This document shows, piece by piece, positions 1-11,773 of a DNA stretch of 64,000 nt (its first letter is position 1; each line of letters starts with the position of its first letter). The DNA lies in NCBI GenBank assembly GCA_013396525.1, contig VWYX01001264.1:62001-126000 (forward strand), written 5' to 3'. Below the pieces are notes generated by a model. It searched no databases, was not told where the DNA came from, and saw only the letters and a list, made by a program, of their open reading frames with translations. A program made the position numbers and the translations under genes. Source of the stretch: Chaetorhynchus papuensis. Its lineage: Eukaryota > Chordata > Aves > Passeriformes > Rhipiduridae.

Positions 1-3000
1 TGAAAAGCTGGGTCTTGACAATGAATTTAAGGGAGATAAATGTTGAATGTGAAATTTTCAGGTTAGTAATCAAGCAGTTGCTACTAAGGAGAGTGGGCAT
101 TCACATGAGGAACTCATGGACACCTGCAAGCAGCTCCAGCTAAGACACATCTGCTGTTCTGAATGCTCTTGCATAGCAGGAAGTTTTGGGGGTGTTTTTG
201 TCTCTCTCCATGTAGCTAACAGAGTTTCCGGGCCTGCTCTTAGGGGAAGGCTGTCATCAAAACTTGTTTTAAACATAAAATTGTAGCATTTATATTTCAT
301 TTATTTTAGTAAAGTTCAAAAAATCTGTACTGAAATGAGGAAATGGTACGCTTTATGATATATTTATATACATAAAAATTAAAACAAAAAAAGATCAGCT
401 CTTGAGAGAAATGTTGAATGTTTATCTTTTCGCCTAGATGCAGGAGTTCTGAAATTTGCTGCTGCAAAATTTTATCCTTTGGTCAAAGTTGCTGTATGCA
501 AAGCTAGTACACACATGTGGAATTTCTTAGGGACTTTACAAGCACTGTTGCAGAAGAAAAGCTGGAAAAGCTGTAGCAACAGGAGGCATTATGCTGACTA
601 AATTGGTATTAATCAGTCATTAGCTGAAGTCTGCTTTGTGATCCTGTTGGAGAGGTACCCATGCAGGCAGCGCATGGTGTTGGGAATTCATGAGCTCATT
701 AGGGTAACCTTTGTCTGACAGGCAAAGTTGGCATTTTGTCAAGTGACCTTGTAGATGCTAATCCCCAGTAGCCTTAATTTAAAATAAACCAAGTAAAATA
801 AGTCTGCTTTGCAGATGATGATTAGCTAAGTACTAATTAGAAGTCATGAATAAGTAGCTGAGTATAAATAATCTTCTCTGGAACACTAGCTAGCATGTAC
901 AATAACTGACAGAAACAATCCTATACTTAATTTTTCTATACCATTTGCTTTGCCAGGTGTGAAGTGCAAAGCATGTTAAAAGAAAATAAAAGTAAATTGA
1001 AAATAACATTGTTAATCAGCTGTACTAAAATTTTTATGAGTGGCTAGTGACACTCATCAAATGTCTTCAAGCACATACCTTTGTCTCAAACAATCACAGA
1101 AATCCAACTGATGATATATTTCCATTACATTCGTCAAAATACTGAGCCAAGATGAATGTGGAAAAATAAGAAAGCAAAGTGGGCCCGACCATAGACACAA
1201 ACAGATTTTAATATCTAGTGCTTTCAGGTGTTATGAATAACACTGGCAAGTTTTGCACCAGTTCTTCTGGCTGATGAAAATGTTCCCTCTCTCCTTCTCC
1301 CAAATCTTCATTAGACACCATGTGCACAAATCTAACCCTTCAAAGGAGAATCTATGCCTACCTTCTTCAAGGTAATTTTCTGCTTTACCTGGAGAGGTTC
1401 TGGCCCTCTCTCCCATATCCATCACCTCATGTATTTTGAAAGTCATGGTCTGTCTTGAGTGCTTTAGGGTTGTTTTTCAGCAGGAGAATCCTGGCCAGAC
1501 CGCTGGGGGTTGCAGAAGGAGGGTCAGTGGGCATGCACTGACCAACACCCCCTCTGCCAGACGGGAATGACCAGTGCTGCCACCCCAGCCGCTCCAGGGG
1601 TGCTCCATCACCACCCCTGTGGGGGCAGGACAAGGTGATGCCAGAGGATCCCTGCTGAACTTCCAACCTCCCGGCTCCGTGCGGGCACCCACGTCCAAAG
1701 CAGCCCAGACCTGTGGAAGTTGGCATTTACTGAAGGTGAACTCAGATTCCTGCTACAGTTCCCTCTTCTTCTTCATGCTGTGAAAGCAGCTGCACGTGAC
1801 TGAAGCTTTTAAAACATTGCCTTTTATTTAAGTGACTGCATACCACCTCTTTTTCATTTTACAAGATTCTTCTGGCTCAGAACCTAATCTCTCTGGTTTT
1901 GCTCAGTAGTTTTGGGGTGTTGGGGCCAGGCTCACCTCCCTTGTTACTCTCGTACAACACGTGTTTGAAAGCACAACCTGTGCTCTGGCCCCAGGCCAGC
2001 AGAGATGCAATGCTTCCCACAGTTCACAAAATTTGAAATAATAAGAATTAGCTCACAGCTGCAGAGGATAAAGCTGCAGATAAGGCTATTGTGTAAACAT
2101 TTACAGAGTGAACTACGGTTATTCTTTTACCTGACTGCCACTGATGATTGGTATTATTTTAAAGTATTAACTATCCCTTTCTTTCTCTGCCTCTGCATGT
2201 ACTTAAGGAGTGATTCATAGCTGGAGTTGTGATAGGAACATCTGCAGACCTCAGATCAGCAGGACAGCAGTGGTGTGCTGCGCCTCAAATTGAAATTTTC
2301 TGCTTTGCTGTCACTTGCATTTGCAATCAGAGCTGCCTTCATAAAGCTTTTGAAGGCAAAGTGGTGTATCCTGTATAAAACAGCACAGCAAGTCAGACAC
2401 TTCTGAGTGATTCGTTAGCAATCTCTCCATTCAGGAAGGATGGCAGACAGCACATACTATTTCATGTCACTTCTCAGTTTTGTAGATGCATTCTCTAGTT
2501 TTGGTTGCATGTGCAAGAGGCAGCCTTCACTCATGCGTTGTCCAAAGGAATTAATGAGAGCATCCCACATGCAGACTGAACTCATGGAAAATGCCAGTCC
2601 CATTTATCTGATGTTCCCAGTCAGCTCGTCAGACTCTGGGCCAGAAGATGTGAAGTGAGGACTATGACTTGTGAGTTTTGCAGTAGCCTCTCTTTGTTTT
2701 AGGGTGCTTTGGGAAGGGAAGAGGGAACACCACCCTTGTAAAACCAACACACATGTTTTTGTGAGCACTTAAGAGTTTGAGAGGGTCTGAAGAAATATTT
2801 ATGTTTCAACATTATGTGAAGCCCTATCAGTTCACGGCATTGATGTTCCTGAGGTACCCAGAGTTATGCTGTTCCCTTGCTGTTCTTAGGAGCTTGTAGG
2901 ATTTTTATCTTGTTCTGGGGCATTTTGTCCCTGTTGTTCTGTGTTATAAGGCATGAGCTCCACATTCGCTGCTGCTTAAAACAATAAGCCAGAAGTGTGT

Positions 3001-6000
3001 TAATTTTGTAGCTGGATGAGGTCTGTGTGCAGAAATATTGCACACCAGCACAGGAAGTAGTCACCCATGACCAAGTCCCCATGGTGTGAACAGTGCCCCT
3101 GGGGGCTGAGCCCCGGGACTTTTTAGCTCTCCTCGCTGATGGCAGAAGTGCAGTAATGCTGCTTAGCTTAATTTTCTTTCACTGCAGACCAGGTTAAGCC
3201 GCATTACTGTGCATTTGCTGTGGGCAGAACCTTGTCTCAGCTGACTCATGGAAACTTGGTGAACGGTGGTAACTTGATGTTGAGCCCTAATCTGCCGACT
3301 AAGCTGAGATGAGAAGATGGCCTTGGCCACACGTCTCCGTACATGTGAACCAGAGAACACGGTGACAGCTGGCAGGTCCCTGGGGACATGTGGCAGTGAG
3401 AAGGGAATCTCCTGCCTCAGAGCAAATGCCCTCAGCTGAGCTGCCTCCTTCTTTTAAAACTCTGTCTTCTTTTAGCACCACTGGTGTAGATGCAACACAA
3501 TAGCAATACAGCAGGTCAGGATTGAGGAGGCATCCTTCGAGAGTTTCCTTTTGCAGTTTAGCCTACAAGTGCCAAGTGAAACAATCGGAGGGAAGGGCTG
3601 GACAAGTCTTCCTGAACACCCTGTACACCAGCACCTCCTTTTGTCTTTCTCATGGTGCTCCCTCAGTTTCTTGGCATGGCAGTCATTGGGCTCAGGAGTT
3701 AGGTGTTGGGTACCTGGTGCAAGACTGGTGGAGAAGAATATTTCATCTGCCCTTTGCAGAAGTATTTGGATGCATCTTTGCTTTGTGTCTTACTAAGCGG
3801 GATCTCGTGTAGGAGTCTCAAAGTGGGGAAGCTGCTTTTCTTGCTATCACGGGCAGAACTTGTGCTTAGAAATGCAGAGGAACTTGGCAAGTGCCAGATA
3901 GCTGAGCAGTGCTCAGAGCTGCATGCAGAGTTTTGCACTGATTGTGCAGTGGGCAGATAAGATAAACAGCAGTGATACGTCAGACGCGTGGTGTGATGTG
4001 TTTCCAGATAGGGCTTGACTAGAAATGGCACCTCCTGTGTGAGCAGCTCTGTCTGCTGCATATTCTGTCAGAGGTGCTGACAAAATGCACTCTAAAGTGA
4101 AGCAGCAGAGCTGTTTGCCATACCCCGGCAGGCACTGAACAAACAGCTCCCAGGATGAGCACCAGGCTTTCCCTGAGTGCATCTGAGGACAAAACATTGC
4201 CTGTAAGAGTTCATTCCCGGTCATGCTAGAAAAGAAGAAGGGAAAGCTCTGTTGACTCTCAAAGCCCAGGTGTCATTTTGCAGGCTGGGGAAGGTGGAAA
4301 GAATATCTGTGTTTTAAGCACATAGAAGAGACAGCAGGAATTGTAAATTGGCGTGGAAATAGTGACATGAGAAACCAGGACCACTGCTGAGGGACTGCAA
4401 AAGCCAGTAGGTGCCTCTGGCCTTCAGAGCGGTAGAAACATCAGTTGGATGCACAGTCAATCTCCTTGCCCCATGCAGAAACTATCCCTGTCTACTGTGG
4501 GTATCTCAACAGCATCCCTTATTCCATCCTGGCTTTTGCTGCTGTTGTTTCCAAATTATCCATACTGAGAAGTTGTTTCAGGGGTGAGGATTTTCACAGG
4601 GTAAGGTATAAACCTTTTCAGATGTACTGTCTGTATCTTAAGCAGGAAAGGCCAGATGCAAGGGGCTTCTTGCTAGGTACAGGTTTGATTTTCTCATTGT
4701 TTCCCACAGGCTGTGTTATTCTAATGTGTAGTTTGGATTAAGCTATCCCCTGTAAAATGCTGATTAAGCAAAGCAAAAAAAGAGCTTGAGTTGTTGTGAA
4801 CAATGTGAAAAGACCAGAGAAATGAAAAACTGCAAAAGACATCCCTGCCTGTAGCCCAGAGTCTGAATTTGCACAGTGAAACCCTCTTAGCAGTAGCCAG
4901 CACAGAACAGCTCCTCTACACCAGGACAGTCCATGGTACCTCCTCCTGGGCTGCTTCAGCCCCGTGTGGTGAGGCTGGGGACTCTGTGTCCTGCCGCAGA
5001 CATGGTCATTTGAGATTATTAGGCAGGCTGAGGGCTTCCTAGATCTCGAGGCGCAAAACAGCGACCCAACCTCTGCATAGGATTCACTTACTGTGCACCT
5101 GACACGTTTCAGATCTTCCCCTCTTGCCCTGACCTTATACCAAAGACATTCTCACCTTCCCAGGGCATGTGCTTAGGGTGTCCAGCTCTCCAAGTCTTTG
5201 CAGCCACCTCCCAGCTGCCATCCCCAGCCTCTGTGTGAACAAATAACAATCACCAGCCCTTGACATGTGGAGGAGCCAAGCTTGATGCACATAAATGGAA
5301 CGGCTTCTGATTTGGTTCCCAGTCTTTTGCCACCTGTGTGTACCACACTGTTTATTTCCTATTATTAAGTAATGGCAGTATCAAACATTTTAAGGGCACA
5401 CTGAACCTCTGAAACAACATGGTTTTCATTATTGTGTACGTGTTTGTTGAGGCACTGCAGACTGAATCTTCCTGGTGCTCGCTCTCCGCTCCCCTCCCTT
5501 CACTCCACAGAGAGCTGGTTTCTTCCAGGCTGGAGCAGCACCTTCCTATGCATCCCCATGCAGTGCCCCAATCCTGCAGGAGTGCCCACATGCTGTGGAC
5601 CAAGAGATAATTTTGGCATAGTAGTATCAGGCAGAAACTCTTCCTGCTGTCTGTCAAAAACAAGTGTTGAAGGTGTGACCTCTGGTTTTCTCCTCGCTGG
5701 GGACAGGGGTTTCAGCGCTGTTCAGGGTTGGCCTCATGTTTCCCCCCCAAATGGGATGACAGGATGATGGTGATTAGTAAACCCACCTGAGAAAATCCTC
5801 TTAAGATTCTAAACTTCATTTGTGCTGCTCTTTGGCTGCACTCAGAGGGAAGATAAATGGGTCCAGTGTGGTTGTTTGGGGGAGAACTTGCAGTTCCTTG
5901 CCACCACCACCTTTTTATTTTCTGTCATTATCTTATTCCCATTTCCAGGGCAGTCAAATAGTTTTTTATTAGTATCTGGAAGAAAAAGAAGAAACAAATC

Positions 6001-6551
6001 CAGGGTTTCAATCCAATGAGGATCTAAGGAAGGTTACTAAAGACATCATGCTCGATGTTAGTCATAAGAATGCTCCACAAAATCATGTTTCTTTGGTATT
6101 TTGTGTTTCATTTTCTTATTCATGTTTTAGGCGTGTTTGTGGTTTATTCCATTATTTTGGATCCTATTAGAGTCAGCCCTGCTGGTCCTTCAGCTCTTTT
6201 GCAGAAGTCCCAATGATGCCAAGAGCAGAGCTGACTGAGCAATTACTAGAGAGGTGGACACACCGTGCCTGGTAAAAATGAAGAGCTTAATTACATTAGG
6301 GATTATTTTTGTCTGCACTTGCTTCAGGGAGACAGATTGAGCTGCATTTCAATATGTTTATCTCTTCCACTTGCTCACTTCAATTCCATCCAAGCAGTCT
6401 TGTAGTTATTATTTGTATATTCAGCATTATTTTGCTCTTGAACCTGAAGTGACCAATATTGTCCTCCTCTGACAGGAGTACTTAATACCTTTTGATTTTT
6501 AAATATTGCCGAGTGAGTGATGTGATGGGTGCAAAAGTACTAACTCATTTG
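1..6551. other. Intergenic region, nothing recognised
   Basis: I see no splice-bounded exon, RNA gene or mobile element here. Open frames are short, lack recognisable domains and overlap on both strands, as expected by chance. The stretch about 1480-1700 is more GC-rich than its surroundings. I looked specifically for the last coding exon of NCALD, the usual vertebrate neighbour of GRHL2, on the plus strand and did not find it. Confidence 0.6.
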
Positions 6552-7137
6552 TGTGCTGGCTTTGGCTGTGATAGAGTTAATTTTCCTCACAGTAGCTAGA
6601 ATGAGGGTGAGTTTTGGATTTGTGCTGGAAACAGTATTGAGATAAGAGAGGGATGTTTTCATTATTGCTGAGCAGTGTTCACATGGTGTCAAGGACTCTC
6701 CTGCTTCCCACCCCACCCCATCAGCAAGGGAGCTTGGAGTGCACAAGGAGATGGGATGGGACACAGCCCAGGACAGCTGACCCCAACTGACCCCAGGGAT
6801 ACCCCAGACCATATGGTGTCATGCTCAGCATATAAAGAGGTGGGGGGAAGAAGGAGGAAGAGGTTGACGTGTTCAGAGTGGTGTCATTTGTCTTCCCAAG
6901 TCACCATTACCTGTAGTGGAGCCCTGTTTTTCTGGGGATGGCTGAGCACCTGCCTGCCCATGGGAATTGTTGAATGAATGCCTTGTTGTGCTTGTGCATT
7001 GGGCTTTTGCTTCCCTATTACCTCAACCCACAGGTTTTCTCACTTTTACCCTTCCAATTCTCCTCTCCATTGCACTGGAAGGGAGCGAACAAGTGGCTTT
7101 GTGGGACTTAGTTGCTGGCTGGGATTAAATTGCAACA
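6552..7137 (+). mobile_element. Solo LTR of an avian endogenous retrovirus
   Basis: The element starts TGTGCTGG and ends GCAACA, so it has the TG...CA termini of an LTR. The flanks carry a decayed 5-bp target duplication: ATTTG at 6547-6551 and ATTCG at 7138-7142. A TATA-like AGCATATAAAG lies at about 6828-6838, in the U3 promoter position. From memory this matches a common bird LTR family of the ERVL group (TguLTR5-like); the family name is not verified. No gag, pol or env sequence adjoins it, so it is a solo LTR left by recombination. Compared with my memory of the family, the stretch just before CTCAACCCACAG (about 7020) seems to lack a dozen or so bases, near where the poly(A) signal would be. 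It cannot make protein. Confidence 0.88.
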
Positions 7138-9370
7138 ATTCGTTTAAATTTGGGCAGATATTTTTAATGCTGTAGAAACTAATAAACTGAGATAAAACAT
7201 GGCCAAGAGCTGAATGGATCAAAGTGTCCAGTTCCTATTTAAATCCATGACCATTCCACAGGGAGAACTTTCTCTGTTCCCTCAGGCTGTTGCCTCATTG
7301 CAGCATAGACTAGAGATAACAAATCGAACTTTTAATGATCTATTATGAGCAGACTCACTGCAGCAGCATGGAGTTCAGCATATCCTGTGTCTTGGCAAAA
7401 TTAGATACCTCTCTAGATGAATGCTTTGTAAGCAAACCTGCATATCCTAAGGAAGACTTTTACTATTCAGAAAGGAGAGGGACAAGTATGAATTAATTTG
7501 GTCTGCTTATTTTTCTTACAGCTGTCTAGAATTGCAAATGTCTTGTGTGTTGTTGCCTGTAGCTGTTGTGATGTGTTAATTTCCCCCCCCGGTTCTGTTG
7601 TAAGCTCATCTGGTGGCATCCTGAGTCTCCAGCTGGTTCTCCGCCAGGCAAAGCCCATGAGAAGGTCGTGTAGAGGCGAGCGGCTTTCAGGCACACCAGG
7701 GCAGCTTTTGGGGATGTGGCCCTGTGCTGTTCCATGCTCTGGGGCTCTGTACCTGCAGAGCAACATGTTAAACCTACCTGGTAAATTGAAAGTAGATGAT
7801 CAGGCCATCGAAAGAGACGGAGAATTTGGCGGAGGGTTGTGTATGTTTTGTGCCCCCCAGCACGTGCACGGTTCCCCCAGCTTTTAACTTCCATTTAGGA
7901 CCTTTCCTGAGCTCTTAGTGTTAGAATAAAGTTTTCTTATGCTGATAATGTATTTGTATTATGCAAAGTACTCAGAAACCAGAAGATTATCTCTCTATGA
8001 CTGTCCTCTCCTCTCGAGAAGCTGTTCTCCTCTGTACATATGATATGCAGAATGTATGGGAGTCTTACCAGCGTTGGTTTGCATTTTTAAGACTGTACTA
8101 ATTAATGTGTGATACTATTGTGTTTTTGTAGTGGCATCTTTGGTGTAAGATGTAAAAACTATTTAAAACTTTTTTTTTTGGTTATTGTTCAGCTTTTAGA
8201 GGTAGCACCAAGGACTGCATGTTCACTAGAAGCAGCCCTTTTCAGGGGCTGTCATAGCTGCACGCAGGCACCGGTGTTTCACCCGGCGCGTAGCACCTGC
8301 GTTCTTTTAATAGGGGTCAGTTTTGAGTGGAAACTTAATTCTTCCTGAAAAGTAGTTTTCTCTTTCCCTCTCTCAGATTCAAGCTTCCCCCTCCCATGCT
8401 GTGTGCCAGCCGTGGCCCCAGGAGGAGACCTGGGAGGAATGTCTCCTGACCCGGGGCACCCCGCTGGCATCAGGCTCCCTTACCCTGAAGCTCACCCAAT
8501 GCATGCTCCTCGGAACTTCGTTTTCCTTGGAACTGCTGGCTGTGCCAGGACAAAAACAGTGGGCTCACATTGCAAGACCATTTGTGCAAGTGACTTTAAA
8601 ATGAATTAACTCAAACTGGGGGGAATTAAAGAAAAGAAGAGCCTGAGCAGCAATTTTAGGGTCAGAATCTTATTGGGGTGCTTAATACAGCAAGAACTTG
8701 GGGTCAGTCCCTAAAAGACAGGACCATTTGGGTGGCTTAGGTCTACATTTCTTGGCAGGTTTGGAGAGTGAAGTGGGGCTTGGATCCAGCCTTTCAGGCA
8801 GGAATGACTTACTAGATGGACTGAGTCTGAGAGATGCTTCTTCTCCAGATTGTGTCGTGGGCCAAAAGACAAGACATGCTGCAGCTTAGGAGTTATTTTT
8901 CTTTCAGGTTTTAGGGTTTTTTTCCTTTTTAATGGAGAAAGCAGTTCAAACTGCACCTGGCAAAATGACTGACTTCAAAAGCATGTTTTTTGTTGTTATA
9001 TAGACACTCACAAAACAGCATTGTGTGGTTAAAAAGGCACATTTGTGATAGTTTCTTTTTGAGTGCCAAAATATATAAGCAGTATTGTTTGAAGGGAAAT
9101 AAGAATTTTTTTACTGTATTGTTATTACTGTTGAACAAATATATTGTTTTTAAATGTTAGATTTTGAAGACTTTTGTATTGTAAATTGTTTTGTGACACG
9201 GTGCTTTTTCATACTGGAATTACTGATTGCACCTAAATATGAACTATTGCTTTCTTATATAAATATGTGACCTTGAACAATCTTGATGAAAACCAATGTA
9301 TGGTGGATACCAACAGTTCAAAAAAATTCACCTACTGAAATCCCCTAAATGTTCTTTCCTACTAATAAAC
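7138..9370 (+). other. 3' UTR-like sequence, gene unknown
   Basis: The portion from about 7900 to 9300 is T-rich, poor in repeats, and has the texture of a vertebrate 3' UTR. Possible plus-strand poly(A) signals are AATAAA at about 7925 and again near 9365 (ACTAATAAACAC). A convergent neighbour of GRHL2, normally NCALD, would be read in this direction. I found no coding exon feeding into it, so the assignment to NCALD is only a guess from synteny. It could instead be intergenic sequence or a non-coding transcript. Confidence 0.3.
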
Positions 9371-11364
9371 ACTCTGCTGCAGCTAGCTACGGTGTGCCAC
9401 GTGCTTTACTCCCTTTACGGTGGAGCCTCAAAGCCTCACGTGGCCCCACGGTCTGGTGAGAACACCCCAGAGAAGCCTTTGCCTGCTGCTGTCACAGCTG
9501 CTGTCGCACTCACCGCTGTGGGCATGGAGCCAGCAGCTGTGAAAGCCAATCTGGAGGGCTCAGCCAGGGCTTAAGCTGTGCACGGGCGCTGTGCCGGCGC
9601 ATTGCAGCCGGCTGGGCACTCCACTGCTAACGCAGTCTTTCCTCCAGCAGCTAAAGCCAGCAGCTGGGCAAGGAGCAGGATATCATAGAGTGGGTTATAA
9701 AAGCAAAGGAAGGACAGCACAAGGCTGAGAGCCCTGATCCCCTGAAGCTGGAAAGGCCAGCTTAGCTGACTGACAGTAACTTTCCCTGCTATAGATAAAT
9801 CCCTCTCCAGGTTTAGGGGGTTTTTTTATCCCCTAATGACTATCACACCATCAAGGGAGCAGGATGTGGCGAGGGAGCATAGGCTGGCAGGGTGGTAGCT
9901 TTGGTTAGTCTCTCCGAGATGTGGCTGATGAGGCAGCACCAGAGCTTGTCACAGCAGGGACTCCTGCCAGCCTCAGACAGGCTCTGAAGGGGGCTGCCTG
10001 ATGCTTCTGTGCAAGCTCCTTAAGCTCCTCAAATTTTTACCTAGGTTAAATTTGAAGCTGGGATTTGCAGAGTGCAAATAGTATTTTAAATCCTTCTGGA
10101 AGGTAACAGAAACCAGTGCCTATTTCCTTTTCTGTGGAACTGCATATTAATAATATACGTTTGAGACAGGCTGGAGCCTGAGTGAAGCATCAGTTACCAG
10201 GTATCTCCTGTGCTCAGTGCAACTTCAAACTGGCTTTATTACACAAGCTACCAGTGTGCCAGCCTCCCTGTGACGTACATTGTCCTCACCCTCCCCTGAG
10301 GGCCATCATACGATTTAGCATACAAAGACAGGGGTGTAAGGAGGTGTTTATTGGTACAGGGGTGTTAAAATCCTCCACTTACCACCCTTGCTGTCCCACA
10401 GGTCTCTGCATCTGGCTGTCCAAAGCCCAAGGCTTCTGCCCCAGGCACTGTAGCACACATTGCACTCCCACGATCCCAGACCGGACCTCCCACCACCTCA
10501 GGGAGGAGGGAACCTGAGATCCTGCAGCTCATGGCCCCATCTAAGAAATAGCAAGATCCAGAATCTATCGCTGTTTTCTGCAGCACAGATTGAGCCAAGA
10601 GATTGGGGAGGTGCCCAAAAACCACAGCTTTACTGCTCCAGGGAGTCCCCTAAAGTTTCAGTCAGGAGCTAGAGGTGGAGTGTTTTGCTCCCTGCTCCTA
10701 AGAGGGGGTCAGTTCTTCTTAAAGACCTTTAATCAACGTGACCTGAGTGACCTTGCTAAACCGTGGCTCAGCCATGCCAGACACAGTCCAACCCTTGAGC
10801 AGGCAGTGGGTGCAGTGGTTCCCATCAGCTGACACACTCCTCACACCCCCCGATGGCCTCGCAGACGGAGCACTGCCAACCACGAAGCTTTAAAGCATTT
10901 GCATTTTAAGAGCCACTCAGTAAAACTGCTTCCTATAAAACATAATTAAACATCTATCACAGGCAGTGGCCAGCAAACGTGATTACCTCAAGGAGCTCCA
11001 TGGGAGCTGATCCTGGCTCACCCTGCACTGCTCATCCAGAGCACTGAACTCCTCCACCCCACTGTAAGAAGACAGGGCTGTCCTGCTACTGCTTGGGGCA
11101 TCACCCTTTGCTAAGGCAAATGCTTTCCCAAGCAATTTCCCACCTACTTAGATGTTCTCACCTCCTGAATTCTTGTTTGAAAAGCCAAACTCAGCTGGTG
11201 GAGAATAAAATGTTTGATGGAAATGTTTTACTGCAAGATGTGTGGCCGGGTACGCTTCAGTGCTTTTGGAGCAGATGGGGTAAGGATCTCATCCCAGGTG
11301 CCCAGGAGTCACAAAGATGTTAGTGTCAGTGCCTCCAGCCAGGTTCCCAGGACACTCCAACAAG
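9371..11364. other. Intergenic region between convergent transcripts
   Basis: This is mixed, partly GC-rich sequence (9420-9660) with no supported exon. A perfect 7-bp inverted repeat, TTAGGGG at 9813-9819 with CCCCTAA at 9830-9836, could form a small hairpin. The part from about 10320 to 10720, read on the minus strand, ends in a CCAATAAACACC-like signal and may be an old LTR or transposed fragment, but I could not match it to a family. Confidence 0.4.
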
Positions 11365-11714
11365 TCACAGAAACACAGAATAATTGGGGTTGGAATGGAT
11401 TTCTGTAGTTCATCTGGTCCAACCCCCCTGCTCAAGAAGGGCAAGTGAGAGGTGATTGTCCAGGACCATGTCAAGGCAGCTTTTAAATACCCACAGGGAC
11501 AGAGACTCTACAACCTCTCTGGGCAACCTACTCCAGGGCTTAGTCACACTCACAGTAGAAAGTGTTCCCTGATTTCAGAGGGAACCTCCTGTGTTTTAGG
11601 ATGTGTCCACTTGCCTCTGGTGCTGTCACTGGGCACCATTTAGAAGAGCCTGACTCCATGCTCTCTGCACCCCCCTTCAGGTATTTGTACATACTGATAC
11701 TGTCTCTCTGGAGA
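11365..11714 (-). mobile_element. CR1 LINE, 5'-truncated 3' end
   Basis: On the plus strand the element begins with the reversed CR1 tail (TCACAGAAACACAGAATAAT) and continues through GGTTGGAATGGA, TGGTCCAACCCCCCTGC, and ACAACCTCTCTGGGCAACCT, all hallmarks of bird CR1 3' ends. The right border near 11714 is the truncated 5' side. It carries no intact reverse transcriptase frame. It lies just past the GRHL2 poly(A) site in the same orientation as that gene, leaving only the GT-rich processing element between them. Confidence 0.9.
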
Positions 11715-11720
11715 GATGTA

Positions 11721-11773
11721 GTAATACACACCACAGCAACAGAAATATTATCTCATACATAGGAATATTTATT
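11721..11773 (-). terminator. GRHL2: GRHL2 poly(A) signal and downstream element
   Basis: Read on the minus strand, a canonical AATAAA lies at 11773-11768. About 27 bases further on is a GT-rich block, TGTTGCTGTGGTGTGTATT (11741-11723). This spacing fits a cleavage site near 11745-11758. Another AATAAA on the same strand at 12344-12339 could give a shorter alternative transcript. Confidence 0.75.

Noticed and set aside
7498..7887. A 129-codon plus-strand open frame
   Set aside because: There is no recognisable domain, an equally long frame lies on the other strand, and the surrounding sequence looks non-coding.
1..9370. NCALD coding exon expected from vertebrate synteny
   Set aside because: I searched for the conserved C-terminal EF-hand exon ending in a glycine-glutamine-phenylalanine stop and found nothing matching on the plus strand.
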